A DNA stretch of 64,000 nucleotides from Vigna angularis (Eukaryota; Streptophyta; Magnoliopsida; Fabales; Fabaceae), in NCBI RefSeq assembly GCF_016808095.1, contig NC_068976.1, positions 8,837,001 through 8,901,000 of the forward strand, read 5' to 3'. The notes below the pieces were generated by a model. That model made no database searches, was not told where the DNA came from, and saw only the letters and a list, made by a program, of their open reading frames with translations. This document shows positions 22,260-35,085 of the stretch, piece by piece. Both the position numbers and the translations under genes were made by a program. Positions within the stretch are counted from its first letter, which is position 1, and every line of letters starts with the position of its first letter.

Positions 22260-25229
22260 CTGGTGATAACGTTGTCGTTGATGCAATCAAATTAATACTA
22301 CTAAACTATAGAAACTTCAATATTTCTAAGATAGTAGCCAGCAAAATAGAAATGGTAAATTTAACCCCAAGTCGTCTCCCAATGAACACAAAATTGATTC
22401 TTAACAAATTAGTTCATACAAAAACTATACAAAAGGGTTAGTAAAATAATAAAGAAGATAAAGATAAAGAAAATATTAAAGAACTAACTAAAGATAGAAA
22501 GAAAGAAGTTTATAAAGAGATTTAAAAAGATAAAAAAATTGATAAAGAAAATAGGTTGATTTCACTACTTTATCAAAATAAGATTCATCATTGGTTATCT
22601 AAAGATTATTGTTCAATTAATTATTATCTTAGATTTTAAAATTAATCAATGTAAATTCACAATTAATTTGTTGGCGTTCTCACTCTTAACCAAAGTACAT
22701 TCTCAATTAAAAGCAAGAACTTTGTAGATTAATCATAGTAAATTTAACCAAAGTACATTCTCAATTAAATATTACTATGTCTAATCATGTTTATTCGTTT
22801 ACCTCTTATATCAAGTAAAAAGCTAATTAACCAAAGTACATTCTTGATTAATTCTTGTTAAAGTTTTTACCACTAATCACAATACATTCTCAATTATTGG
22901 CAAAAACCTATTCAATCATATGAAAGTTTCTAACCTTAATTCTCATTTAAAATTAAAAATTCTTTGACTCATATGATTGATATGTTATGTAGATTTGACA
23001 TCATGCTAAATTGCTATAATGTAAAAATCATTACTTTTACTTGATTACGAAGTAAAAGACATAGATAAAAATAAATTACAAGAATCAAAAGAACAAACAA
23101 ATTTATTCATCTTGTTGAAACAATCAGTACCAATTTTTTGCGCAGCGAAGTTAAAACGTATTTGATTGTTAAAAGTGGAAAAACGTGTTCGGTCAATAAA
23201 ATGGTTCCTTTAGTTTTCTCATAAAACTTTTATCGAACAATTGATGTGCTAAAAGTTTAAAGAGTGTAGGGAGTAGAAAATCAACACATAATTTTTATCC
23301 TGGTTTGAATCAAAAGATTCTACGTCCAGTCGTTAATCACTATAAATAGCGATTAACCTTTTTCACTAAAAATATTGTTGTACATATTACAAGATAATGA
23401 AATGAGCAAAGAACAGAAAACATCTTCCTTCGAAAAACGAATGGAAGAACCTTCCTTTGACAAACGAACCAGAAGAAACAACTCTGTCAACTTGAAGAAA
23501 ACCACTCCGACCTTTGACACACAAACCGCGAGCTTCTCCTATTCACAAGACTTGACAATAGTAAACACTATTACTTGAGAACTTCCTCAGACAAACTGTA
23601 TTCTCAAAAGGCATAGATAAAAAACCTCTAAAGCGTTTGACAAAAGTATATATAGCCTACTGGTCTGAAACTAAAGAGACATATTACAACTGCCAGTGAT
23701 ATATCGATTATTATAAGTGATAATCAATTATCTGCGAGACTTGGAACAGTTAGGATATTAACTCTTCAAACAATCGGCTTCAATTCTTCACCTCCTTCTA
23801 CCGTTCGGCTTGAGCCCTCACTACCTTCCATCGTTCGGCTTCCTTCTTCTTCTTTCTCACAGCTTTCCATCGTTCGGCTTGAGTGCTTATTGCCTTCTGT
23901 CGTTCGGCTTCCTTCTTCTTCTTTCTCACAACTTTCCACCATTTGGTGCCCTTCTTCTTCTCTCTTACCGCGGTCCACCGTTCGATTTTTAACTGTGTTA
24001 GGCTAGTGTTCGGCCTTCATCTGTTAGTGACCGTTCAGTCCCGGTCATGCCTCCACTCAGTTTCCAAGACTAAATCCTTCCTTCCACCGCTTCACCGTCC
24101 AACCACTCGATCTCGTTCTTGCCTCGCTTGGTCTTGGTCATGCCTTCCATCGCTCGGTTCTTCTTTTATTGCTTCCAGTTATCTTCTATTATTCTTCTTT
24201 CCTCTATATACATATAGGCACTGGCTTATATCCATTGTCGGAGTATCTTTGTGATATAGGAATGCTTTTAAACTTAATACAACAAGGGTCTTCATATTCT
24301 TCACTTTGTAACATCATCAAAATCATTATCTTCAAGACACCAATTCTCCTCATTGGTAACACATCTAACCTTAGAATCCAATTAAGAAATTACAGCACAA
24401 TCAACCCCAGAGGCTTAGCACTCCATGGAATATAGAAATAACATGAAAATAGAAGAAGAGAGGGTGGATGAAATTTGAATCCCTCAAGCGGTTCCTAAGC
24501 TCCCTAATGTGTTTCCCTAAGTCTCTTTATATAGAAATTGTATTGAGCTTTCTTTCATGCTTTTTTGTTATTGTTATCTTCTTTATGATAATGTAATCTC
24601 CTTCAATTATCTTCTAAATAATCCAATATCTTCAAAATATATTTGACTGTTGTGTAGATTTAAAATATTTGAGAAGATTAAAAAAGATTTGGTAAATATT
24701 ATCTTTTGATATTTATTGATATAGTTAAATAAGGTAATTATTTAACAATATCAAATAAAATATCTTAAGATATATTTTTCTCAAATTATTTTAAACATAA
24801 ACATCTATCAATTATTAAAGCCCTTTTAGTAAAAACAATAGAGAAAACCGCAAGATCCAATTTGTGTTGCATCTTCCCTCTTCTTGGCTTAGCCAATTTT
24901 CTTCACTTTTTGCATGATATGCTTGGATTAACTCCTTGTGATCTTGATTATTTTCTATTCTTGAATTTATCTTTAAGGTGTTATGAAAATTTAACCAATT
25001 TATTTCCACACCTCAATAAGCTCAACTTAGTTACAGTTGCACTAACACACCTCAAAATATCCAAAAAACATTTATGCAACTAAAAAACTATTTTTAACAT
25101 GCTTTTGTATTACATGGTAAATAAACCCATTTATAGCGAATCCTAGTTAAAATATTCTATTAAATTACAAAAAATCAATTAAGAATCAAATATTAAAGGC
25201 TAAATGAGGACATAAATATGCATTCATTA
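22260..25229 (-). mobile_element. Athila/Calypso-like solo LTR, itself interrupted by another solo LTR
   Basis: Read on the minus strand it begins TAATGAATGCATATTTATGT (TG expected; one change) and ends near CGTTATCACCAG. An exact 5-bp repeat GTTAG flanks it (22255-22259 and 25230-25234). The first 260 bases match the plus-strand LTR start at 30837 at roughly 80 percent: GTCCTCATTTARCCTTTAAT and the identical GTTAAAAATAGTTTTTTAGT. GGAGACGACTTGGGGTTAAA near the end is typical of this group. Confidence 0.75.
23113..24361. mobile_element. SIRE-like solo LTR nested in the Athila-like LTR
   Basis: It runs from TGTTGAAACAATCAG to ATTGGTAACA and is flanked by an exact 5-bp duplication CATCT (23108-23112 and 24362-24366). 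It contains TTTTTATCCTGGTTTGAATC and CTACGTCCAGTCG, shared with the solo LTR at 25331-26391. A 70-base tandem pair around CGTTCGGCTTCCTTCTTCTT lies at about 23825-23960. The open frames in it are not genes. Confidence 0.88.
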
Positions 25230-25330
25230 GTTAGGAAGGTGGGTTGACGTCTTAAAGCAATTTGACATCGGCAAGGAGAGGAGCCAACGTCAAATCCCCT
25301 GTTTTTCCCCTACTTCATCTTTTTCGTTCG

Positions 25331-26391
25331 TGCCAGAGCGGCTACAACGGAATAGTTGGCGTGGGATAACAAACCAAGAGGGAGGGTGAATTGGTTTTTA
25401 ATATGAACGTGAGCCTTTTAAAATTTCTACTCAATTTAACTTACTAAGCAAATAATAATGATAAATAAAAAGATTAAGGTTGAGAGAAATTTGCACAGAT
25501 GATTTTATCCTGGTTCGAATCTTACCAATCCTACATCCAGTCGCTTATCTCAAATCAAGATAAATAGTTCATTACTCACAAAAAAATTACAAATTACAAT
25601 CACAAAGAAAAAAATCATAAAAGTTTAGAAACCACCTCTCTTGATACCACAAGAGATGGACCTGCACCTCCTTTGAGTCTTCACAAAGGATGAAACACTT
25701 CCTCCAAATACTTCACGAAGGATGACTTTCTCTTCTGAACACTTCCTCAGACACACCAAGGATGAACCAGTTATTCCTCTATCGCCGCAGTAGCCCTTCT
25801 ACAACTTCATTGGCAAGAGTTTCTTTAGCTAAACCAGATCACACAATTGTCAATGATTTTTGAGTTCTAGAGCATAAGGGAAGAGTTGTTGTTAAAGGAA
25901 AATGAGAGCCTACTTCGAGACTCAAGAAAAGACTCTTTCATTCTTCGTTTCCAGCCATTTAACGCTTTTAATCGATTAATATTCTTGTTAATCGATTAAA
26001 ATGAGTACAACGGCTAGTTAAACGGCTAGAAAACTCCAATGGTCACCTTTAATCGATTAATCCACTGTTTAATCTATTAGCTAATCGATTAAAATGTATT
26101 TTAATCTATTAATCTAGAGACAGTTTGAGTTTTCATCTTTTACTTTGTTTAATCGATTAATACTAGTTTTAATCGATTAAAACAGTGCGATTTTGACTCT
26201 GAACATCAACTACATAGTATGAAAGTACATGGAATCAAAACCACTGAAAATCTAAGTCTTCGACATTGAACTACAATTATTACAAAAGTTTTCTGTTGCA
26301 ATACAAGTCTTCATAAGATCTTTTTGAATCTTGATTTTTCTTGACTTGATTTGGACATCATCAAAACTTCATCTTCATCATTTTGTTAACA
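25331..26391. mobile_element. SIRE-like solo LTR nested in the CACTA element
   Basis: It runs from TGCCAGAGCGGC to TTTTGTTAACA with an exact 5-bp duplication GTTCG (25326-25330 and 26392-26396). The motif GATTTTATCCTGGTTCGAAT near 25495 identifies the LTR type. A group of TTAATCGATTAA palindromes lies at about 25965-26185. Confidence 0.88.
25965..26185. repeat. Cluster of TTAATCGATTAA palindromes
   Basis: At least five TAATCGATTAA or TTAATCGATTAA palindromes plus several TTAATCTATTA one-base variants in about 220 bases, inside the solo LTR. A related AT-only variant (ATATCGATTATTATAAGTGA) lies at 23700 in the other solo LTR. Confidence 0.85.
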
Positions 26392-27251
26392 GTTCGTTCG
26401 CCGCCATAGCCAATGAAGGTAAGATTTTTCTTCACTTTGCACTATTTTAAATTAATTTGCACCGATTAAATGTTGGTTAGACCTAATATTCTTCATTTGC
26501 ACCAATTAAATTTTTGTTTCATTGACTATCAAAGCATTTTATTGTGTGTGTTGCTTGTCCCCACTCCATTGCTTGTGCTCACTCCTTGGCGGCGGCATAC
26601 AAAACCCTTTCCCCCTCCTCCATTTCCCTCCACTCCATTTTCAACCCTTGAAGAAAGTTAATTTTTTGGTTGATTATTGGTTAATAGTTTTTGTATATGT
26701 GATTTGTTATTGGTTATTAGTTATTAGATGGACTTAGGACCCATGGCCATCCTCTAGGAACAATTTTATTATTGTTGAATACAGTAATTAGCTTACTTTT
26801 GATAGTTTAAGTTTTGGATTCCTTTTTAGATTGTTTAATATTATAATCACTTGAAACGCATAATATATATAATTTTGTGATGTGTTGGGATCATTTTTTA
26901 TATTTCAGGTGTGGTTTTATTGTAAAAACAAATTTAATTTTTAAAAAAACAAACAAATTATACATCGGTTAGTGCCAAAATCGACGTCAATTGACATCTG
27001 GTAATGCACAGTTTGACGTCTAAATGCTTCTAGTGGCCAACCAGGAATTTTGTGCTCAGCAAGGTAGGGGGAGCGCTCAACGCAAGTCAACGTTGGTCCA
27101 CGTGACAATTGACGTCAATTTTGATGTCTATCCATGCATTTGACGTCCCATGAGGAGTCCGACATCAAATTGACTTCTCCTAATTAGACTTCAGGGCTAG
27201 GTTGGACGTTGAATGTTCGTACAACAGACGTCAAAGGCCTTTCTTGCAGTG

Positions 27252-28640
27252 GTGGAAGCTTGGGGTATATGTGTGTAATATTATTTATAATGAGTTATTA
27301 ATCTGGTGTGAAATTTTGAATGAATACATTGAAATTATGATGTTAAAAGGTGAATGATTGAATGAGGTGAATGTTTGAGAAGGGTGGAGATATTAAGTGA
27401 AGTAGTTTCGTAAGTTAGGGCTTGACGCAGGCGCTGGGCGAGGGTAGCTCCATAGGCTAAAAAAGCTCTCTTGAATCCCAACGTTGATCGGTAGGTGGTG
27501 CTGCTGAGCGGTGGCTTGTTAGGCGAGGTGACAGTCTCGTTTAGCGAGACTTAGAGGTTCTTCCACTTTGTTTGACTGGATGTTATTGTTTGTGAAATGT
27601 TTATGGCCTGTGGCTATTTTCTTGAGCTTGTATTTATGGGACATATAAGAAAGGGGGTTTCAAGCTGATGAATCCCATTTAAATTATAATTGTAGTGATA
27701 ATAGAATAAACTGCGTGAAGAACTATGTCAGTGTGAGTGTATTATGTTTTAACTTAGATGATACTTATGGATGATGAATGCTAAAATCATTGGATATGGT
27801 TGATATTTATGTGTAAATGAATTGGATGTGTTCGTGTTATTAAAAATAATCTTATAGTTCTTATTGTGTTCAACTGGTGGTCTTGGTTGCTGGTTTCCAT
27901 ACACTTAATTGTTGGTTCTTCTTATATCTATGTGAATGTAACAAGAACCCTTAGTCTGTGTGACAGTAAATCGTTTGTGTAACAATGTTGGTCAGTGTGA
28001 CTATTAATAAGTCTATGTGACTGTGTTAGTATGTGTGACACATTTGTCTGTGTGACTAGAAGTTAAGGGTGTTGGTTTTAAGCAATCTTAGTATGTAAGA
28101 CTTTAGACCACTGAGAGTAAGTGTTGGGTAAGTGTTATTAGTTATTGTACTTTGAGTGTATATATGTCGTATGCTTCTTTAATAGCCCACTCATATTTGT
28201 TTTTGTGCTTGTTGCAATAATTGTATGACGTCTGTGTTGTACAAGAACAGATAGAAATGTTGATGCTGATGGAATGGAATAGGAGAGTGGGTTAGCAATT
28301 GGGAGCATAAAAGACTTTTACTTTGTGAAATAAATTTTATAAGTTGGAATTGACGTTTTAATTTGAGTTATGGATATTTACATTTTCAAGTTGTAATATA
28401 TTAAGCTCCTTTGAAATTTTCAACTTGTTCTTTGTGAAATTTTAGACTTTGATGTGTGTAAGTGACTTTTGGAACTGGGACGGTACACTTTGGTTAAGGA
28501 AAAATAAGATACTTAAGTTGTTCATTGAGAAATACCTCTCTTTTTTTTATAAGTCTATTCAACCAGCTTTCAACTTATTTCTTTTCAAAACATCTCTTTC
28601 AAAAATCTAAATAATTTTCATATGAAAATAATGAATAATG
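27252..28640. other. LTR-like retrotransposon DNA
   Basis: No gene. The phrases GGCGCTGGGCGAGG, CTTGTTAGGCGAGGTGACAG and CTCGTTTAGCGAGACT (27430-27550) are of the kind that recur in legume gypsy LTRs. About 27935-28070 repeats GTGTGACTGT / TCTGTGTGAC five times. Confidence 0.4.
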
Positions 28641-29640
28641 TAATTTCAAATGAGCTATAATTACTATCCACAACAATCACATGATTCATATGCTTATCAA
28701 CAACAAATTGTCACACCTACTATTGCAGCTGATATAAGTAGGTTTACTATATGTAAACTAAATTATCTATATCCTAGATCATCCTTTTTGGAATATAAGT
28801 AACAACCATATGATCCTTATGGTTACCAGCAACATCAACAACTCTATGCTCCACCTCAACTGAGACAACACCTTTAACTAAAACTTTATATCTAATTATT
28901 CAACGTTAGAAATACTTTTAAAGATGATGGTTGAGCATAATACTAAAATGAAGAAAATGATGGAGGACATGAATCAGAGGTTGTAGAATCTGATAGCTAA
29001 CATGATTTAAATCAAGATTCAAATTTTAAATTAGGCAACAACAAAATCACATCATGTTATTATGTCTATTGATAGATATGATGATGCTCACGCAGATATG
29101 TCTATTGATGGACATATAAATCTTACTAAAGGTGTTGTTGAACATGTTAATGATGAAGCAACATAGTCAACTACTTCAGGTGTAGATGTTTGCTCACAAG
29201 ATAACATTATGAGGATTACTGATAATCTTATTAATCATTCTAATACATTTGATGATGCTGAAATTGAGTTGAAATCACATGCTCCACAAATCAAGTTTAT
29301 TGACATGAATAAGGAAAATAAATCTTTAATGGTGATCTTTGTTGACTTGGTTGCAGAATAAAAATAAAGGTTATTACAATAGGAAAACAGGTTAGATTTA
29401 AATTCAATCAATAACATTGTTGATGAAAATTTAAAGATACATGCATGTCTATGTTCTATTTTTATCATTAATGGAAATTTTTTTATTAAAATTTAAAAAT
29501 AATTTATGAAAAATAAAAATTTAATAATTAATAAATTTGTACAAGGTGAGTTGTACTTGCAGAAATTAAAGAAAAATCAAAAATTTTTGTCTCCTCTAAA
29601 AAATAAATCTATAAAAGACAATTTTTGAAATAAATTTTAG
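28640..29640 (+). pseudogene. Possible decayed Athila-like gag region
   Basis: Short coding-like stretches in shifting frames: SYAYQQQ, then YDPYGYQQHQQLYAPPQL, then MKKMMEDMNQ and a Ser/Asp-rich part (29050-29470). Gln/Tyr-rich runs followed by a coiled coil are seen in gag parts of Athila-type elements. It lies upstream of, and in the same direction as, the LTR start at 30837. Many stops are present. The assignment is tentative. Confidence 0.35.
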
Positions 29641-30836
29641 GGAGACGAATAGTAATTAGGATTTTTATTTTCTGAAATAGTAGTAATGTTTTATGTTGAA
29701 TGGATTGTTAAATTGATTCAAATCTAGCCTAATGAATTCATAATTATAAATTATTAATTGAATTAATTTGAGAATTACTTTGTTGAATCTTTTGTGAAAG
29801 GGTTTTTAGCCTTGTGAGTTTTGAACCTAATTGTGGTGGATGAACCACCATGCGTCATTCCTATTTTTCTTGAGTGACTTGCCCATTTTTTGTTTATACT
29901 CTAATATTTTGATTGATTCTTTTGTTTTGCAACTTAGGTAGAGATGCACAATTTGATATGATTGAGCGTTTATTATGTTTAGCTACTTGGCCAAATAAGC
30001 TCACCTTGATATTAATCCATTGATATCCCCTTTGAGTCTTTAACTTATTTTTCTTAAAGCCTATTGCAAAACCTTGAAAAGAAAAAGACATTATTATTTA
30101 TCCCTTACCGTAGGATAAAAGGAGTTAAGGAATTGTGTTAAGAATGAATGATGAATAAAGTGTGTGGGTGAGTACCTCACCCCCAAAATAATAAAAATGG
30201 AAAAAGGAAGAAAATAGAGTTTCATGAAAAAAAAAGGGTGAAAGGAAAAAAAAGAAAAGAAAAAGTAAAAGTGAAAAACAAAATGTAGAAAAAGAAAAAC
30301 AATTGCTTTCTAAAGAAGAACACAAAAAATAATATATTTGATTTTCCAAAATCTTTTCTCCTTAATTATTTCTTTCCAAAGTTCTTAAGCCTCTGTATCC
30401 TAAATTTTTCCTACCTTTACCTTGAACATATTACAACCTTTAGAAAGTCATCATGATATTTGAATGCAAGTTTGCTAATATTTGAATATTAGAATCTTGC
30501 TAAGTTATGACAGTGTTTTCTTACATGAGTATTTTAAGTGAAAACAAAAGTCTAAACACTTAAGATAGCATTGGTGAGAAAATATATATTTTAACTTGAG
30601 TGATACCTTTCATACTTGATTTTCTGGTAAATTTAGAAAGATAACTCATGTGCTTAAAATAGAGTTTTTCCATTTGTACGATTCATGACAAGTTGATTTA
30701 GAAAATTGATAAGTTTCTAGTGAAGATCTCTTCCTTCGGTTTGATGTTGATATGAATATTGACCTAGAATAAAGTTTTGAAATTACTAAGTTTTGGTAAA
30801 AGTACAAAAGGATAAATGTGGAGGTGTGATGAGTGT
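29641..30836 (+). other. Presumed interior of the same element, ending in a purine tract
   Basis: No recognisable pol domain. At 30170-30300 the plus strand is purine-rich. The purine-rich AAGGATAAATGTGGAGGTG at about 30818-30836 directly before the LTR start fits a polypurine tract. Confidence 0.4.
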
Positions 30837-31400
30837 ATACTTATGTCCTCATTTAACCTTTAATCTTGGATTCTTAATTGGTTTTTTTACTTTAAAAGAA
30901 TAATTTAATTAGAATTTCTTATAATTGGGTTTGTTAAGCATGAAATACTAAGAACATGTTAAAAATAGTTTTTTAGTTGCATAAATGTTTTTGGATATTT
31001 TGATGTGTGTTAATGCACCTAAAGCAATGTTGAGTTCAAGGATGTGTAGAAATAAATTGATCAAAATTTCATAATCTTAAAAATAAATTCAAAAATAACA
31101 AATAATCAAAATCACGTTATGTCAAGGCAAACATGAAGAAAAAAAAATGAACAAGTGAAAACTAATATTTACCTTCAATATAAATACCAAAATACTAATT
31201 AAACCTACTACGAAATATAAAACAACGAGATGATCTATATAAAATAGAAAAAAAGAAAAACTAAACACATGATATAATAGAAATATAAATAAAACCTAAC
31301 AACAACTGAACACAAAATAATTAATCCAATAACGTGCAAAATTAAATCCATTTATCAACCCGACATGCAACGAGTTCTTATAAGTAAGGTTTCATAACAT
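30837..31400 (+). mobile_element. Start of a 3' LTR (Athila-like), truncated
   Basis: It begins TGATGAGTGTATACTTATGT right after a purine tract. Its first ~260 bases match the minus-strand LTR ending at 25229, including the identical run TTAAAAATAGTTTTTTAGTT. The right end is not identifiable; the sequence becomes generic AT-rich DNA after about 31350. Confidence 0.6.
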
Positions 31401-31506
31401 TATAGGTAATCATCAAACTTTGATTCTAATACAAGTATCATAGTGTTGCTAAACTGAATAAATACTTGAGTAAATTAATAGAGGTTTAATTTTATCTATA
31501 TACGAT

Positions 31507-31510
<4 letters not shown>

Positions 31511-31588
<78 letters not shown>
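31511..31588. repeat. (TA)n microsatellite, 78 bases
   Basis: Uninterrupted TA run. Confidence 0.97.
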
Positions 31589-31592
<4 letters not shown>

Positions 31593-32363
31593 GGCAATTC
31601 TTTTCAGTGATCAATAATTAAAAAACAATAGTATTAATTGAGAGACATAAATTTATTATTGATAATCTTATCTTATATATGTTTAGTTTGATAATAATTT
31701 ATTAATTCATTAGTGTAGAGAAAGTTTTCTATATGTTAGTTTCTTTTATGTTAGTTTTGGAACTGCATATATATAAGTAGTATAGAAGATTTTTACTTTT
31801 TAAGTTTGTTATACATAAAAAGTGTTATTTTTTCATTAGGTATAAGCTCATGTGATTCTTTCGTTGCAAAAATTTCACCAAGGTGTACGAGACACTCTCC
31901 CTCGTGGACGGCGCCACGATAGTCATTAAGGTTATCAACAAGTTCAAGACAAATTATTTAAAGCCTTTAAGCTAAACTACAATAAAATTAGCAAGATCTA
32001 AAACAATGGAAGAAGAAGAGAAAAACGAAAGAAAGAAGAGAAAGTAATGAAAGGGAGAAAAGAAAAAGAAGGATAACAATGTTCATGAAAGCGAGGGAAA
32101 GACTCAAGAACAACAATGAAGACAACAATACCACTGTCGCGAAATACCCAAACTCAAACACTAAACATAACATTTATTAGAGCGATAGGTTTAATATGTA
32201 AATAATGGATGAATAGGATTAATATTTAAATCATGGATGAAAAAGATTAATATTTAAATCATGGATGAAAAGATCCAATATTTAAATTGTTTACTATACA
32301 ATAAATGTGCACTTTTATATATTAGTAAAGTTGTAATTCATATATTTAATGAACTCAACCATT
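31589..32363. other. AT-rich DNA, no gene recognised
   Basis: Contains a 33-base near-tandem phrase TTAATATTTAAATCATGGATGA repeated about three times at 32190-32290. A GC-rich island at 31880-31920 (CTCCCTCGTGGACGGCGCCA) stands out but shows no domain. Confidence 0.4.
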
Positions 32364-33982
32364 CTTTAGTACAAAATTTGCTTTTAAACTCGCATAATAT
32401 ACCTCATTTCATATAAAACCGCTGTCTATCAAAACGCGGTGGCAGATTTGAAAATAAAGGAACCTTATATGCTTCGGTTGCATGCAGGACTAAAGCAAAA
32501 CAACGTTACGATCTCGGTTCCAGGCAGAACCGGTGCCTAAAACCCAAGGCTTTTGGGCTGACAGCTTTTTAAAAATTGATACTACCTCGGGTGCAAAGCA
32601 GAACCGAGGCATAAAGCCTCTGCCACACCTGCAACTCACTGACACGCTTCTTCCACACGGCAAGTCATCCTTATGGCATCGGGTGCTATGTTTAATGGAA
32701 GCATATAATGCTTTATTGCCTCAGGCAAAAGTAGAACTGAGGTATAATATGCTTTCCAAACCTGTACCTTTCCCCATTTCGTTTGTGTTCTTCTCTGCCC
32801 CAAAATGAAGCTTCTTTCTTCCTCTTTCTATAGTTCACATCATTAACATTTTATTAAACATGGTTATAAGCTAACAGATACCACCAAGAAACCCTCTCAG
32901 GGACGAAGAACTCCCTCCGATCCCAATCTCATCTCTCATTCTTCCTCTGCAGTTTCGTCCACCACTATCACTCCTTGCCTCGCCACGCCGCTCCTGTGCT
33001 GCCAATGCTCCTGTGCTACCTTTACGCTCGTCACCTCTGTTTCTGTTGTTGCCCGCGCCTCGTCCTTGCGCCGTTGGTTCCCTACCGCCTGCGTCCGCCA
33101 CTGCTGCCTTTGATTTAGGGTTGAACGGGGTTATGCGAAGTGAGATTGGGGGAGTTTGATTTAGGGTTTGCTGACGGTATCATTGACAGTGAAGATTGGG
33201 GGAAAGATGGTGCTTTGCCACGAAGGAAAGATGGTGCTCTGTGGTGCGAAGGAGATCGAGAGATTGGTGAAGTCGCGGTGGTTCGATGCGAAGGAGAGAA
33301 AGAGATTGGGGGAAATATTGCAGGTTGCGCGAAGGAGAGAGAGGGCTCTCGCGGTGGTTCTGTGGTGACCGGTAAAAGTGGTCCGATGGATGGAGTGTTG
33401 AAGATTGGTGGAGTCGCGGCGGCGTCCTGGTTCTCCGGTGGTTCTGTGGTGGTTCGATAATGGTTTCCTTTCTAGTATTCCCTCCTTTCTGATCTGTAGT
33501 CGCGGCGGCGTCTTGCTTTTCTAGTTTGGTTTCTTGCAGGTTGCCTTGGACATCGGCGTGATTCTGGAGAATGTTGTTGGAGAAGAAGACTTTGTGTGGT
33601 GGTTTGTGGTGGTCCGGTAAAGGTGGCACGGTTGTTGGGTGGTGGTCCGAACGGTTGTTGGGTGGTGGGGACCTTTCTCGAGAGTGAAGATACCTTGCTT
33701 ACTTGGAGAACTCGAAGCTTGAGAAACAACTTTTCACAGACAAAATTAAAAAAAAATATTATAACCACTCTACTGTCTCGGTTCCTTATGAACAGATTGG
33801 AAAAAAGTAACCCTACTACCTCGGTTCCCTGTGAATCGAGGCAAAATCGTACTTCTTTTTGACTCGGTTGTGAACCGAGGACAAAAACTTATCCCTTTTA
33901 CCTCGTCTGTATATGCACCGGTTCAAGAACCGCGGTCTATGAGCAAAATTAACTGATGTCGTTTCCGTTAATTGCACTAGTG
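32364..33982. mobile_element. CACTA element of the CCTCGGTT family, copy A (1.6 kb)
   Basis: The right end, on the minus strand, is CACTAGTGCAATTAACGGAA. The left end is degenerate (TTTAGTACAAAATTTGCTTTT) but aligns with the clean left end at 37206 (CACTAGTATTTGCTTTT), followed by the shared AAACTCGCA.AATATACCTC and TGTCTATCAAAA.GC.GTG. Subterminal CTCGGTT...AACCGAGG hairpins are present at both ends. The GC-rich interior (32880-33700, with repeats of GAGATTGGGGGAAA and CGCGGTGGTTC) may be captured gene DNA, but no domain is recognised. The flanking triplets (ATT/AAT) are not a clean target duplication. Confidence 0.7.
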
Positions 33983-34364
33983 AATTTAGAGATTAATAAT
34001 AATCATGAAGATATATAAGTATTTTAGGATGTATTGTAGTGATTAGAAATTATAGTAAGTTTTCTCTTTTTTTAATTTGATCTCAAAATTGGGATTAAAA
34101 AATTTATTCAAAATGTATATTAGAACTTGTGTCCGTAATAACTAGATCAGTTGGTAATCTAATCAATTAGATAATTGTTTAAATTTATTAAAATCACTTA
34201 AAATCGTGAGCATATATATCTCTTTCTTTTAATTTATTAAAACAAATTTTCAATATATTGGAATCATTTAAGTTCAATAAATGTTTTTTATTCTTCTGTT
34301 TTAAAATATGTTAATTTTAAAAGCAAGTGAATTTAACAAGTTAAAACACAATATTAATCCATTA

Positions 34365-34458
<94 letters not shown>

Positions 34459-34697
34459 ATGTATGTGTGTTTGTACAATCTATTGTTGTTGGGTAAAATT
34501 TGTACAATCACATAAATTAGCAACTCTAAGATGTGTCTGGATACTTGTCTTAAGTTGAAGGGTGTGTATTTAACCTACAGTTTGGCAACAGTTGTTGAAT
34601 TTCATTCTCAATGGATGTCACATAACACATGGTCTGAGCACATGGATGTGTGTGAGCACATTCCAAAACGTAACTACAGTTTATATCTTTCTCATTT
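33983..34697. other. AT-rich DNA with a (TA)n run and a dispersed repeat copy
   Basis: A TA microsatellite spans 34367-34450. The second copy of the dispersed repeat seen at 847-970 lies at 34541-34676. No gene. Confidence 0.6.
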
Positions 34698-35085
34698 CAC
34701 TAATACAAATTTCGGTTTTAAATGCGCCATATACGCTTCAGTCATGGGAAAACCGAAGCATATAAGAGTGTATATGTGGCAGAATGACCATATTCCTTCG
34801 GTTAAAATAAGAGCCGAAGCCTATACCTCTGAACAGTGCACTACATAATAGACAGTTCTGTCTGACAGCTTTTTGAGAGGGCTCTATTGCCTCGGTTCTG
34901 CCAGGCAACCGAGGCCTAAATGTATGCTACACTTGCACCTGCTACATTGCTAGGTACTTTGCCTGCTACGCCAGAGCTAAGGCATCGGTTCAGCAAGGAA
35001 CCGAGGTCATTAGTCACGCATACGAGCATTTTATACTTCGGGTTTGTCTTTAACTAGTGATATATGATGATATTACCTCGTTTTT

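Larger units (their letters stand above)
21935..27251. mobile_element. CACTA element expanded by three nested solo LTRs
   Basis: The left end is CACTAGTATAAAGATGGCAT and the right end, on the minus strand, CACTGCAAGAAAGGCCTTTG. Subterminal GACGTC / GACGTCAA motifs recur at both ends. Removing the solo LTRs at 22260-25229 and 25331-26391 leaves about 1.28 kb of element DNA, comparable to the related element at 1238-2096. I could not find a matching 3-bp target duplication (GAA before, GTG after), so the two ends might not belong to a single insertion. Confidence 0.6.

Noticed and set aside
33140..33862. Several overlapping frames in the GC-rich interior of CACTA copy A
   Set aside because: High GC removes stops in all frames and both strands; none shows a domain or preferred codon pattern.
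34698..35059. A separate 362-bp CACTA MITE
   Set aside because: The ends look right, but the flanking triplets (TTT, ATA) differ and the left end pairs better with 41312, so it is only mentioned under the outer element.
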